DNA from: Streptomyces olivaceus
GTDB lineage: Bacteria > Actinomycetota > Actinomycetes > Streptomycetales > Streptomycetaceae
Length of the DNA: 64,000 bases
Reading direction: 5' to 3'
Assembly: GCF_000721235.1 (NCBI RefSeq)
Contig: NZ_JOFH01000019.1
Span: 1 to 64,000 of the forward strand
Position numbers and translations under genes: made by a program. This document shows, one piece after another, positions 45,201 to 53,737 of this stretch (within the stretch, counting starts at the first letter, position 1; each line of letters opens with the position of its first letter). The notes beneath the pieces were generated by a model, which made no database searches, was not told the DNA's origin, and worked only from the letters and a program-made list of their open reading frames with translations.

Positions 45201-46213
45201 GCGCGCGGGCCGAGCAGATGGTCTCGGAGGCCACCGGCGAGGCGGAGCGGCTGCGGGCCGAGGCCGCGGACACCGTCGGCTCCGCCCAGCAGCACGCGGA
45301 GCGGATCCGCATCGAGGCCGAGCGGGTGCGGACCGAGGCGGCGAACGAGGCCGAGCGGGTCACCGCGGCCGCCCGCGAGGAGGCCGAGCACACCCTCGAC
45401 GAGGCCCGCAAGGACGCCAACAAACGTCGCTCGGAGGCGGCCGAGCAGGTCGACACGCTCATCACGGAGACCACCGCCGAGGCCGACAAGCTGCTCACCG
45501 AGGCGCAGCAGCAGGCGCAGAAGACCACCGCGGACGCCGAGTCGCAGGCCGACACGATGGTCGGCGCGGCCCGTACGGAGGCCGACCGGATCGTCTCGGA
45601 GGCGACGGTCGAGGGCAACACCCGGGTGGAGAAGGCCCGTACGGACGCGGACGAGCTGCTGGTCGGCGCGCGCAGGGACGCGACGGCCATCAGGGAGCGC
45701 GCGGAGGAGCTGCGCGAGCGGCTCACCTCCGAGATCGAGGAACTGCACGAGCGGGCCCGCCGCGAGGCCGCCGAGACGATGAAGTCGGCCGGCGACCGCT
45801 GCGACGCGCTGATCAAGGCCGCCGAGGAGCAGCTGGCCAAGGCGGGGGCGAAGGCCAAGGAGCTGGTGTCGGAGGCCAACTCCGAGGCCGGCAAGGTGCG
45901 GATCGCCGCCGTGAAGAAGGCCGAGGGGCTGCTGAAGGAGGCCGAGCAGAAGAAGGCCACCCTGGTCCGCGAGGCCGAGGAGCTGAAGGCCGAGGCGGTC
46001 GAGGAGGCCCGGCGCACGGTCGACGAGGGCAAGCGCGAGCTGGAGGTCCTGGTGCGGCGCCGCGAGGACATCAACGCGGAGATCTCGCGGGTGCAGGACG
46101 TGCTGGAGGCGCTGGAGTCCTTCGAGGCGCCGGGGGGCGCCAAGGACAACGGGGTGAAGGCCGGAGCGACGGTGGGCGCCCCACGTTCGGGTGGCAAGTC
46201 GTCAGACAGCTAG
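42233..46213 (+). CDS. scy: Scy, giant coiled-coil polarity scaffold
   Basis: 1326 residues, nearly all predicted coiled coil with imperfect repeats (units such as EAERLRTEA and EEAERIRTEA). Scy organises the hyphal tip (polarisome) with DivIVA and FilP and controls where new tips form. The N-terminal start (VRGYESQEREPAADVDHLSRFEAEMKRL) and GTG 42233 are consistent with known Scy length. The repeat-rich, high-GC sequence opens a spurious 1339-codon frame on the opposite strand. filP follows after about 200 bases. Scy may be driven by a promoter just after mce (TAGGGT near 42021). Confidence 0.95.
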   Translation: MRGYESQEREPAADVDHLSRFEAEMKRLKTEREKAIQHAEDLGYQVEVLRAKLHEARRTIMSRPAFDGGDLGYQAEQLLRNAQTQADQLRADAERELSQARAQTQRILQEHAEHSARLQAELHQEAVTRRQQLDQELAERRQTVESHVNENVSWAEQLRARTEQQARRLLDESRAEAEQALTAARAEAERLTSEARQRLRDDAESARAEAEQLLRRARTDAERLLNAASTQAQEATDHAEQLRSSTADESESARRQSQELSRAAEQRMSEAEESLRKAQTEAEKVVAEAEEAAAKALSSAEATNEQRTRTAKEQVARLVGEATKDAENTRSEAEQVVADARTEAERIVAEAAEKARTITAEESATQLSKAAKTAEDVLNKASEDARRTTRAATEEAERIRTEAEAEADRLRGEAHDIAEQLKGAAKDDTKEYRAKTVELQEEARRLRGEAEQLRADAVAEGEKIRAEARKEAVAQIEEAAKSAEELLAKAKADADELRQTATSDSEKVRTEAIERATTLRRQAEETLERTRAEAERHRAEAAERAEELQAEAERAARELREETERAVEARREEAAEDLTRLHTEAEERRTAAEEALTEAREEGERIRREAAEESERLRTEAAERIRTLQQQAETEAERLRTEAAADASASRAEGESVAVRLRSEASSEAERLKSEAQESADRVRAEAQTAAERIAAEASEALAAAQEESARRRREAEELLGSARQEADQERERAREQSEELLASARNRVEEAQAEAVRLVEEADRRATEMVSAAEQHATQVRESVAGLHEQAQEEITGLRSAAEHVAERTRREAEEEADRVRADAYAERERASEDAGRLRHEAQEESEAAKTLAERTVSEAITEADRIRADVSEHAQRVRTEASDAIAEAEQAASRTRADAREDANRMRSDAATQADTLITEARSEAERLTTETVTETDRLRTETVAEAERVRTEAADEAARVRAEAQTEADRLTTETVAEADRVRAEAGARAEQMVSEATGEAERLRAEAADTVGSAQQHAERIRIEAERVRTEAANEAERVTAAAREEAEHTLDEARKDANKRRSEAAEQVDTLITETTAEADKLLTEAQQQAQKTTADAESQADTMVGAARTEADRIVSEATVEGNTRVEKARTDADELLVGARRDATAIRERAEELRERLTSEIEELHERARREAAETMKSAGDRCDALIKAAEEQLAKAGAKAKELVSEANSEAGKVRIAAVKKAEGLLKEAEQKKATLVREAEELKAEAVEEARRTVDEGKRELEVLVRRREDINAEISRVQDVLEALESFEAPGGAKDNGVKAGATVGAPRSGGKSSDS

Positions 46214-46420
46214 CGTTCGGGGCGGGTTCGGTGTCTCCTGGAGATCTTTGGCCGAGTTCCGTCCGGACCCTTGACCAAGACTTTGGCAAGCCGTCCGCGG
46301 CTCAGCCACTCAAAAGAGGTGTCATTCTCCGTATCAAACGTGCATCCGCTCGATGACACACCGCATTGGCGCCTAGGATTCCCTCTATCACCTCACCCGG
46401 TCTCTTTCGACAGGAACCCC

Positions 46421-47353
46421 ATGAGCGACACTTCCCCCTACGGCTTCGAGCTTGTGCGGCGTGGGTACGACCGCGCTCAGGTGGACGAACGCATCTCCAA
46501 GCTCGTCTCCGACCGTGACAGCGCTCTGTCCCGCATCACCGCTCTGGAAAAGCGCATCGAGGAGCTCCACCTCGAGACTCAGAACGCCCAGGCCCAGGTC
46601 AACGACGCCGAGCCGTCGTACGCCGGTCTCGGTGCCCGGGTCGAGAAGATCCTGCGGCTCGCCGAGGAAGAGGCGAAGGACCTGCGCGAGGAGGCCCGGC
46701 GCGCGGCCGAGCAGCACCGGGAGCTGGCCGAGTCCTCGGCCCAGCAGGTGCGCAACGACGCGGAGTCGTACGCCGCCGAGCGCAAGGCCAAGGCCGAGGA
46801 CGAGGGCGTCCGGATCGTCGAGAAGGCCAAGGGCGACGCGTCCCAGCTGCGCTCCGAGGCGCAGAAGGACGCGCAGTCCAAGCGCGACGAGGCCGACGCG
46901 CTCTTCGAGGAGACCCGCGCCAAGGCCGCGCAGGCCGCCGCGGACTTCGAGACGAACCTCGCCAAGCGCCGCGAGCAGTCCGAGCGCGACCTGGCCTCGC
47001 GTCAGGCCAAGGCGGAGAAGCGGCTCGCGGAGATCGAGCACCGCGCGGAGCAGCTGCGCCTGGAGGCGGAGAAGCTGCGCACGGACGCCGAGCGCCGTGC
47101 CCGCCAGACCGTCGAGACGGCGCAGCGCCAGTCCGAGGACATCGTGGCCGACGCCAACGCCAAGGCCGACCGGATCCGTTCGGAGTCGGAGCGCGAGCTG
47201 GCCGCCCTCACCAACCGCCGCGACTCCATCAACGCGCAGCTGACCAACGTGCGCGAGATGCTGGCGTCCCTCACGGGCGCCGCGGTGGCCGCCGGTTCGC
47301 CGGCCGAGGACGAGTCGGCCTCCCGCGGGGTGCCGGCCCAGCAGTCCCGCTGA
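46421..47353 (+). CDS. filP: FilP, intermediate-filament-like coiled-coil protein
   Basis: 310 residues. N-terminal DivIVA-like motif (GFELVRRGYDRAQVDERISKL) followed by a long coiled coil with a short break, and an Ala/Ser-rich tail. FilP forms filaments that stiffen the hyphal tip zone and interacts with DivIVA and Scy. ATG 46421 has CAGGAA upstream. The upstream gap contains TAGGAT near 46374 as a possible -10 element, so it can be transcribed apart from scy. The protein is similar in style to Scy and probably arose from related repeats. Confidence 0.95.
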   Translation: MSDTSPYGFELVRRGYDRAQVDERISKLVSDRDSALSRITALEKRIEELHLETQNAQAQVNDAEPSYAGLGARVEKILRLAEEEAKDLREEARRAAEQHRELAESSAQQVRNDAESYAAERKAKAEDEGVRIVEKAKGDASQLRSEAQKDAQSKRDEADALFEETRAKAAQAAADFETNLAKRREQSERDLASRQAKAEKRLAEIEHRAEQLRLEAEKLRTDAERRARQTVETAQRQSEDIVADANAKADRIRSESERELAALTNRRDSINAQLTNVREMLASLTGAAVAAGSPAEDESASRGVPAQQSR

Positions 47354-47480
47354 CGCGGCGTTCGGCCGCCGAACCGGTACCCAAGGGTCACGGAGGGCAA
47401 GTAGGGACAAGTACGAACAAGGGCGAGGCCTTCTGCCACTGGGGTGGCAGTGGGCCTCGTCCCGTTCTAGCGTGGGCGCC

Positions 47481-48470
47481 ATGATCGAGCTCGAGGGGCT
47501 GACCAAGCGGTACGGCGAGAAGGTGGCGGTCAACAATCTGTCTTTCACCGTCCGACCCGGCATCATCACGGGCTTCCTGGGCCCGAACGGTGCCGGCAAG
47601 TCGACGACCATGCGGATGGTGCTGGGCCTGGACCGGCCCACCTCCGGCGACGTGCGGATCGACGGCAAGCACTACGACCAGCTCAAGGACCCGCTGACGT
47701 ACATCGGCGCGCTCCTGGAGGCCAAGGCCTGGCACGGCGGGCGCAGTGCCTACAACCACCTGCTGTGCCTGGCGCAGAGCAACGGCATCCCGGCGAGCCG
47801 GGTGCGCGAGGTCCTGGACACGGTGGGGCTCACGGCGGTCGCCCGGAAGAAGACCAAGGGCTTCTCTCTGGGCATGGGCCAGCGGCTCGGCATCGCCGGC
47901 GCGCTGCTCGGCGACCCGCGGATGCTGATGTTCGACGAGCCGGTCAACGGGCTGGACCCCGAGGGCATCCACTGGATCCGCAATCTGATGAAGACGCTGG
48001 CCGCCCAGGGCCGTACGGTCTTCGTCTCCTCCCACCTGATGAGCGAGATGGCGCTGACCGCCGACCACCTGGTCGTCATCGGTCAGGGACGGCTGCTGGC
48101 GGACACCTCGATGGCCGAGTTCATCGCGGAGAACTCGCGCAGCTACGTCCGGATCCGCACCCCGCAGCGCGAGCAGCTGCTCGACGCGCTGCAGGGCGCC
48201 GGCATCAAGGTCGCCGAGCCGGGCGCCGAGGCGCTCGAGGTGGACGGCGACATCGCGCAGGCCGTCGGCGAGCTGGCGGCACGCCACCAGATCGTGCTGC
48301 ACGAGCTGAGTCCGCAGCGGGCCTCGCTGGAGGAGGCGTTCATGCAGCTGACCGCGGAGTCGGTGGAGTACCACGCGCACGACGGACAGCCGCCCGGAGC
48401 GGCGCCGGGGCAGCAGCAGCCGGGGCAGCCTCCGCAGCAGCCGTGGGGCAGCGACTGGAAGAGGGGTTGA
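47481..48470 (+). CDS. ABC-2 exporter ATPase, pair 1
   Basis: 329 residues. Walker A GPNGAGKST, signature SLGMGQRLGIAGALL, Walker B MLMFDEPVNGLDP, and H-loop region SSHLMSEMAL. After the ATPase (about 1-225) comes a regulatory domain and a short Gln/Pro tail. TAGCGT seven bases before ATG 47481 and lack of a ribosome site suggest a leaderless start. A 7-bp inverted repeat (CTGCCAC with GTGGCAG) just upstream may be an operator. The permease starts three bases after the stop. Substrate unknown. Confidence 0.93.
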   Translation: MIELEGLTKRYGEKVAVNNLSFTVRPGIITGFLGPNGAGKSTTMRMVLGLDRPTSGDVRIDGKHYDQLKDPLTYIGALLEAKAWHGGRSAYNHLLCLAQSNGIPASRVREVLDTVGLTAVARKKTKGFSLGMGQRLGIAGALLGDPRMLMFDEPVNGLDPEGIHWIRNLMKTLAAQGRTVFVSSHLMSEMALTADHLVVIGQGRLLADTSMAEFIAENSRSYVRIRTPQREQLLDALQGAGIKVAEPGAEALEVDGDIAQAVGELAARHQIVLHELSPQRASLEEAFMQLTAESVEYHAHDGQPPGAAPGQQQPGQPPQQPWGSDWKRG

Positions 48471-48472
48471 GC

Positions 48473-49243
48473 ATGGCGGCGGCACAGGTCGTCCGGTCCG
48501 AGTGGACCAAGATCCGATCGGTCGCGTCCACGGTGTGGACGCTGGGCCTCGCGGTGGTCGTCACCATCGCCCTCGGCATGCTGATCTCGGCGCTGTCGAA
48601 GAGCCAGTTCGACGACATGAGCCGGGAGGACCGCTTCACGTTCGACCCGACCTTCATCAGCTTCGCGGGCACGAGCCTCGGCCAGCTGGCGATGATCGTG
48701 TTCGGCGTGCTGGTCGTGGGCAACGAGTACAGCTCCGGCATGATCCGCAACTCGCTGGCGGCCGTACCGCGGCGCGGGGCCTTCCTGGCGGGCAAGATCA
48801 TGGTGGCCACGGCCCTCGCCCTGGTCGTCTCCATGATCACCAGCTTCGCCGCCTTCTTCCTCGGGCAGGCGATGCTGGGCGACCTCAAGGCGTCCATCGG
48901 CGACCCCGGCGTGCTGCGCGCGGTGATCGGCGGCGGCCTCTACATGACCCTCATCGCGATGTTCTCGATGGGCGTGGCGGCGATGCTGCGCTCGCCGATG
49001 CTGTCGCTGGGCATCCTGATGCCGTTCTTCTTCCTGATCTCCAACATCCTGGGCAGTGTCCCGGCGACCGAGAAGGTGGGCCGGTTCCTGCCCGACCAGG
49101 CCGGCAGCAGGATCATGCAGGTGGTCACGCCCCTCGACGACGACGTGCCGTACGGGCCGTGGGGCGGCCTCGGCATCATGGCGCTGTGGGTGGTCGCGGC
49201 GCTGGTCGGCGGGTACGCCGTCCTGAAGAGGCGGGACGCCTAA
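48473..49243 (+). CDS. ABC-2 exporter permease, pair 1
   Basis: 256 residues with six predicted membrane helices. Begins QVVRSEWTKIRSVASTVWTL, typical of ABC-2 permeases in this family; NEYSSGMIRNSLAAVPRRGAF is the conserved coupling segment. ATG 48473 lies three bases after the ATPase stop. The 3' end, around the stop codon, is partly repeated (GGCGGGACGCC twice within about 20 bases). Confidence 0.92.
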   Translation: MAAAQVVRSEWTKIRSVASTVWTLGLAVVVTIALGMLISALSKSQFDDMSREDRFTFDPTFISFAGTSLGQLAMIVFGVLVVGNEYSSGMIRNSLAAVPRRGAFLAGKIMVATALALVVSMITSFAAFFLGQAMLGDLKASIGDPGVLRAVIGGGLYMTLIAMFSMGVAAMLRSPMLSLGILMPFFFLISNILGSVPATEKVGRFLPDQAGSRIMQVVTPLDDDVPYGPWGGLGIMALWVVAALVGGYAVLKRRDA

Positions 49244-49433
49244 GAAGGCGGGACGCCTGGAAGAGGCAGGCCCGGGAGAGCACGCCGGGAAAGGTTCCGG
49301 GAAGGTTCCGGGCACGTCCGGGGAGCGTCGGATTTTGCCCGGGCTTGAACGGAACCGTCGGGGCCTGGATATCCTCCTAACCCTTACGGGGGCGTGTGCC
49401 CTGCTGTCCTGAACCTTCCGATGGGTGCGGAGC

Positions 49434-50723
49434 ATGATCGAAGCAGTCGGCCTGACCAAGCGCTACGGCGACAAGACCGCTGTGTACAACCTGTCCTTCC
49501 AGGTACGGCCCGGTGCCGTCACCGGCTTCCTCGGGCCCAACGGCTCGGGCAAGTCGACGACGATGCGCATGATCCTGGGCCTGGACAACCCCACTGCGGG
49601 GCACGTGACGATCGGCGGCCACCCGTACCGCAGGCTCCCGAACGCCGCGCGCCACGTCGGGGCGCTGCTCGACGCCAAGGCGGTGCACGGCGGCCGGTCC
49701 GCCCGCAACCATCTGCTGAGCCTCGCCCAGCTGTCCGGCATCCCGGCCCGGCGGGTGGACGAGGTGCTCGGCGTGGTCGGGCTCCAGGACGTGGCCAGGC
49801 GGCGTTCCAAGGGCTTCTCGCTCGGCATGGGCCAGCGGCTCGGCATCGCCGCCGCCCTGCTCGGCGACCCCCAGGTCCTCCTCTTCGACGAGCCCGTCAA
49901 CGGCCTCGACCCCGAGGGCATCCACTGGGTGCGCAACCTGATGAAGGCGCTCGCCGCCGAGGGGCGCACGGTGTTCGTCTCCTCGCACCTGATGAGCGAG
50001 ATGGCGCTGACCGCCGACCACCTGATCGTCATCGGCCGCGGCCAGCTGCTCTCCGACATGAGCGTGAAGGACTTCATCTCGGCCAACTCCGCCGACTTCG
50101 CGCGCGTGCGGACGCCGGACACCGAGCCGCAGCTGCGCGAGAAGCTGACCTCCGCGCTGACCGAGGTGGGCGGCAACGTGCTGCCCGAGCAGGACGGCGC
50201 GCTCCGCGTGACGGGCCTCCCGCTCCCCCGGATCAGCGACATCGCGCACGACACGGGCGTTCGGCTGTGGGAGCTGTCGCCGCACCAGGCCTCGCTGGAG
50301 GAGGCGTACATGCGGATGACGCAGGGCGCCGTCGACTACCGGTCGACCGACGACCGGAAGGCCGGGCTCCAGCAGCCGCTGCCGCCGGGCGCGCAGCCGC
50401 CGATGCCGGTACCCGGCCAGGGCCAGCCCGACTGGTACGCCCCGCCGCCGCCCCAGCAGGGCGGCCGGCCGTTCGCCGCGCCGCAGGGCGCGCCGGGCCA
50501 GGCGCCGGCGGGGCCGTACGGCGCCCAGGCGGCGCCGGGAGCCGGGCCGGGCGGACAGCAGGCGGCCAACCCGTACGCGGCCCAGCAGCCGCCGGCGGCT
50601 CCCGGGGCCCCGCAGCCGCCTGAGGCGCCCGCTGCGGCCCCCGCGCAGCCTTCCGGGGCTCCCGCTCCCCTGCCCGCCTCCGCGCCCGTCACCGACCCGA
50701 CCAAGCCCGAGGACGCCCGATGA
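49434..50723 (+). CDS. ABC-2 exporter ATPase, pair 2, with Pro/Ala/Gly/Gln tail
   Basis: 429 residues. The ATPase core is a close paralogue of the one at 47481 (MIEAVGLTKRYGDKTAVYNL, GPNGSGKST, SLGMGQRLGIAAALL, FDEPVNGLDPEGIHWVRNL). It is about 100 residues longer because of a C-terminal tail rich in Pro, Gln, Gly and Ala, likely disordered. ATG 49434 aligns with the paralogue start; GTG 49425 is in frame. It overlaps the permease by four bases. Likely a tandem duplication of pair 1. Confidence 0.93.
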   Translation: MIEAVGLTKRYGDKTAVYNLSFQVRPGAVTGFLGPNGSGKSTTMRMILGLDNPTAGHVTIGGHPYRRLPNAARHVGALLDAKAVHGGRSARNHLLSLAQLSGIPARRVDEVLGVVGLQDVARRRSKGFSLGMGQRLGIAAALLGDPQVLLFDEPVNGLDPEGIHWVRNLMKALAAEGRTVFVSSHLMSEMALTADHLIVIGRGQLLSDMSVKDFISANSADFARVRTPDTEPQLREKLTSALTEVGGNVLPEQDGALRVTGLPLPRISDIAHDTGVRLWELSPHQASLEEAYMRMTQGAVDYRSTDDRKAGLQQPLPPGAQPPMPVPGQGQPDWYAPPPPQQGGRPFAAPQGAPGQAPAGPYGAQAAPGAGPGGQQAANPYAAQQPPAAPGAPQPPEAPAAAPAQPSGAPAPLPASAPVTDPTKPEDAR

Positions 50724-51589
50724 GCACGCCCCAGCACCCGATGCCGCAGGCCGCCCCCGAGTGGCAGGGGGCGTCCGGTTCGCCGTACCCGACCTACACG
50801 TCGCCCATCCCGGTGGTGCGCACGAACCTCGTGCACGCGATCGCCTCCGAGTGGACGAAGATCAAGTCGGTGCGCTCGACGATCTGGACGCTCGGCGTGT
50901 TCGTGCTGCTGGTCGTCGGGATCGGGCTGCTGACCGCCGGTGTGGTGGCGAGCTCGTCCTCCGACCTGGCCGGTGAGAGCCCGCTGAGCCTCGGCTTCTT
51001 CGGTCTGCTCCTCGGCAGCATGTGCGTCATCACGCTCGGCGTGCTGACCACGGCCACGGAGTACGGCACGGGCATGATCCGCACGACGATGACCGCCTGC
51101 CCGAGCCGCGGCCGGGTGCTCGCGGCGAAGGCGATCGTGTTCTTCCTGGTGGCGTTCGTGGTGACCCTGGTCTCCTCGACGCTGGTCGCCCTGGCCCAGG
51201 TGACCATGCTGGAGGGCAACGGCGCGGCGAACCCCACCGGCGAGGAGTGGCTGAAGGCCACCGTCGGCGTGTCGCTCTACATCGCGCTGCTCGGGCTGCT
51301 GTCGCTGGCCGTGGGTTCGGTCATCCGGCACTCGGCGGGCGCCATCACCATCATGATCGGCGTCCTGCTCGCCCCGCTGGTGATGGCCCTGTTCATGTTC
51401 TCCGACTCGCTGCGGCGAGTGCAGGAAGCCCTGTTCGAGTACTCGATCCCGAACCAGATGAGCATCTTCTACGCCAACTCGCTCTCCGACTCCGGGCCGT
51501 CGGGCTGGGACCCGCTGTGGATCGCGCTCGGCGTGGCGGCGGCCGTGTTCGCCGGCGCCTTCGCCCTGCTGGAGCGGCGGGACGTCTGA
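50720..51589 (+). CDS. ABC-2 exporter permease, pair 2
   Basis: 289 residues with six predicted helices and a Pro-rich N-terminal tail of about 35 residues. AIASEWTKIKSVRSTIWTLGVF and TEYGTGMIRTTMTACPSRGRV match the pair-1 permease segments. ATG 50720 overlaps the ATPase stop. Substrate unknown; toxic small molecules or antibiotics are common for such pairs. Confidence 0.92.
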   Translation: MSTPQHPMPQAAPEWQGASGSPYPTYTSPIPVVRTNLVHAIASEWTKIKSVRSTIWTLGVFVLLVVGIGLLTAGVVASSSSDLAGESPLSLGFFGLLLGSMCVITLGVLTTATEYGTGMIRTTMTACPSRGRVLAAKAIVFFLVAFVVTLVSSTLVALAQVTMLEGNGAANPTGEEWLKATVGVSLYIALLGLLSLAVGSVIRHSAGAITIMIGVLLAPLVMALFMFSDSLRRVQEALFEYSIPNQMSIFYANSLSDSGPSGWDPLWIALGVAAAVFAGAFALLERRDV

Positions 51590-51598
51590 CCGGGCCGC

Positions 51599-51931
51599 TC
51601 AGAACCTCGGCGCGTTACGGGACCGCTGCACCCGCGTGGTGCGGCGGTCCTTCGCGCTCCAGCACGACTTGTGCCAGTGCCTGCGGTCGTCGACGCCCGC
51701 GTGCGCCTGCCAGGCCACCACGTGCGGGACGCCGTCCGGGATCAACTGGTCGCAGCCGGGGCAGCGGTACGACTTCCCCTGGGCGCTCGCGCCCGCCACG
51801 TGCCGTACGTTCCAGTCCTCTCCCCGCCAGCTCTCCGACGACTGCAGGCCGCCGTAGCGGCCGGCGCCGTCGGCCTCGGCGCTCCGGCCGGACGGACCGG
51901 CTCCCTTGGGTCGGTTGCGACGCGGGGACAC
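51599..51931 (-). CDS. Small Cys/His zinc-binding-like protein
   Basis: 110 residues. N-terminus basic and Ser/Gly-rich; C-terminal half has YRCPGCDQLI, then HVVAWQ and RRHWHKSCW, a CxxC...H...HxxxC arrangement fitting one zinc ion. GTG 51931 has GAGGT at good spacing. It converges with the ABC permease and is divergent from the luciferase-like gene. No family function is known to me. The basic tail (RTTRVQRSRNAPRF) might bind nucleic acid (inference). Confidence 0.82.
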   Translation of the reverse strand: MSPRRNRPKGAGPSGRSAEADGAGRYGGLQSSESWRGEDWNVRHVAGASAQGKSYRCPGCDQLIPDGVPHVVAWQAHAGVDDRRHWHKSCWSAKDRRTTRVQRSRNAPRF

Positions 51932-52186
51932 GGGACACCTCACGGAGCTATACAGGAAGCAGGGCGCATCCAGCCTACGCGGCACGGACAGCCGGGTGCG
52001 CGTACGCCGCCAACTACCGCAACTCGCCCGCGCGAGGTCCCCGGCGGGACCGGCACACCCTCCCACAACGGTCGATTCTGCAGACAATCCGCAAATTCCT
52101 CCGTCCGGCCGTGTCCTCGGCACGTGTCAGGCGGTTATGCCCTGCGGGGGAGCTCCTTGTCGGGGCCGAGGAAGCAGGGAAAGGCA

Positions 52187-53215
52187 ATGCGCGTAGGTAG
52201 TTTCGTGTTGGGAGCCCAGTTCCCGGGCCAGGGCCAGGGGGAGGCGCTGCACCGCGCGGTCCGCTCGGCCGAGGTCGCCGAGGAGGCCGGGCTCGACACG
52301 GTCTGGCTGGCCGAGCACCACTTCGTGCCGTACGGGACGTGTCCCTCGGCGGTGACGCTGGCCGCGCTGCTGCTGGGCCGCACCCGGCGCATCCGGGTCG
52401 GCACCGCGGTCAGCGTCCTCCCCACCGTCCACCCCGTGGCGCTCGGCGAGCAGGCCGCGCTGCTGCACGTCACGAGCGGCGGCCGGTTCACGCTGGGCGT
52501 GGGCCGGGGCGGGCCGTGGGTGGACCTGGAGGTGTTCGGCGCGGGCCTCGCGGCGTACGAGTCGGGTTTCCCGGAGTCGCTCGACCTGCTGGTGCGCTGG
52601 CTGCGCGAACCGGCCGTCGGCGCCTCGGGCGACCGCTTCCGGTTCCGCGAGGTGCCCGTGGTTCCGCGCCCCTCGGAGTCCCTGTCGGAGGAGCCCGGCC
52701 CGGAGGTCGTCGTCGCCTGCACCTCCCCGGCCAGTGTGCGGACGGCGGCCGAGCGGGGGCTGGCGATGCTGCTCGGCATGCACGTCGGCGACGAGGAGAA
52801 GGCGGAGATGGTCGCCCTGTGGCGGCGCCACGCCCGCGCGGCGGGACACCCGGCGGACCGGGTCCGCGGCGCCGCGCACGTCTCGGCCGGCGTCTGCCAG
52901 ATCGCCGACCACCGCACGGACGCGGCGGAGACCCTGCTGAAGGCGATGCCGGGCTGGCTGCGGCAGGGTCTGGGCGCCCACGTCACGGTGGACGCCCGGG
53001 AGCGGCGGATGCGCGATCCGCACGCCTACACCGAACTGCTCTGCGGGCTGCACCCGGTGGGCCCTCCCCGGCTCTGCGCCGACCGCCTCGCGGCGACCGC
53101 CGAGCGGACCGGCGTCTCGCGTTTCGCCCTGCTCGTCGAGGGGTCCGGAGACCTCGCGGCGACCGAGGAGAACGTACGGCGGCTCGGAACCGAGGTGCTC
53201 CCCCAACTCCGCTGA
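52187..53215 (+). CDS. Luciferase-like (LLM-class) flavin-dependent oxidoreductase
   Basis: 342 residues of the bacterial-luciferase TIM-barrel fold: MRVGSFVLGAQFPGQGQGEA, EAGLDTVWLAEHHFVPYG, RIRVGTAVSVLPTVHPVAL and GRFTLGVGRGGPW. These enzymes use reduced FMN or F420. Sequence does not say which or what the substrate is. ATG 52187 has AAGG close by. The upstream 250 bases contain two mutually exclusive inverted repeats (see findings). It ends before a convergent hairpin at 53280-53327. Confidence 0.92.
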   Translation: MRVGSFVLGAQFPGQGQGEALHRAVRSAEVAEEAGLDTVWLAEHHFVPYGTCPSAVTLAALLLGRTRRIRVGTAVSVLPTVHPVALGEQAALLHVTSGGRFTLGVGRGGPWVDLEVFGAGLAAYESGFPESLDLLVRWLREPAVGASGDRFRFREVPVVPRPSESLSEEPGPEVVVACTSPASVRTAAERGLAMLLGMHVGDEEKAEMVALWRRHARAAGHPADRVRGAAHVSAGVCQIADHRTDAAETLLKAMPGWLRQGLGAHVTVDARERRMRDPHAYTELLCGLHPVGPPRLCADRLAATAERTGVSRFALLVEGSGDLAATEENVRRLGTEVLPQLR

Positions 53216-53279
53216 GGCGCCGGGCGGGAGGCGGTGGGCGGGAGCCCGCCGCCCCGGCACGGGCCCGGTACGGGGCGGA

Positions 53280-53327
53280 GCTTGCCGCTCCGGTGGCACC
53301 GCACCTCCCGCGTGCGGAGCGGCAAGC
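53280..53327. terminator. Hairpin between convergent genes
   Basis: Perfect 12-bp arms, GCTTGCCGCTCC (53280-53291) and GGAGCGGCAAGC (53316-53327), with a 24-base loop that can pair internally. It lies 65 bases past the luciferase-like gene and 18 bases past the stop of the opposing gene. No U tract. Confidence 0.7.
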
Positions 53328-53344
53328 GGACGACCCGGAAGGCC

Positions 53345-53737
53345 TCAGCAGTCGCGCAGTTCGGGCGACTGGTTCAAGATCTGGCTGCGCACCGAGGTGA
53401 AGCGGGTCAGCTTCTCGTCGACGGAGGAATCCAACGGGAACACCGCCACCCGGTGGCAGTTCTGGAAGGCCAGCCGCACCCCGAAGTGGCGCTGCAGTGC
53501 ACCGCGTATGGCGTCACTCGCGAGGGCGCGCAGCAGCTGGCCGCGCGCCTGCTCGTCCGGCGGGGGCGTCTGGTTGTCGGCGAAGGCTCCGCCGTCGACC
53601 TTCAGCTGTGCCACCAGGGAGCTGACCATCTCCCATGCGTAGGGCAGGGAGGTCCGGACGCAGTCGACGAAGGTTGCTTCGTCGACCTCGCCTCGCTCGG
53701 CCTGTTCGAGTAGGGCCGGTGAGACGTCGAGCGACAT
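53345..53737 (-). CDS. SCO5389-family protein, unknown function
   Basis: 130 residues, mostly helical and acidic at the start (LDVSPALLEQAERGEVDEATFVDCVRTSLPYAWEMVSSLV), with a beta-like C-terminal half (HFGVRLAFQNCHRVAVFP) and a final Cys. It matches my recollection of the conserved actinobacterial SCO5389 family; function unknown. ATG 53737 has GAGGAGA at good spacing. A 7-bp stem-loop sits directly upstream of that ribosome site (53753-53771) and could affect translation. It is divergent from nucS. Confidence 0.85.
   Translation of the reverse strand: MSLDVSPALLEQAERGEVDEATFVDCVRTSLPYAWEMVSSLVAQLKVDGGAFADNQTPPPDEQARGQLLRALASDAIRGALQRHFGVRLAFQNCHRVAVFPLDSSVDEKLTRFTSVRSQILNQSPELRDC

Noticed and set aside
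41729..45748. Open frame of 1339 codons on the minus strand opposite scy
   Set aside because: It mirrors the repeat and GC bias of scy; residue content is low-complexity Leu/Gly/Arg with no domain or ribosome site.
51932..52186. SAM-type riboswitch upstream of the luciferase-like gene
   Set aside because: The remembered SAM-I/SAM-IV core does not appear; only the generic crossing inverted repeats are kept as a finding.
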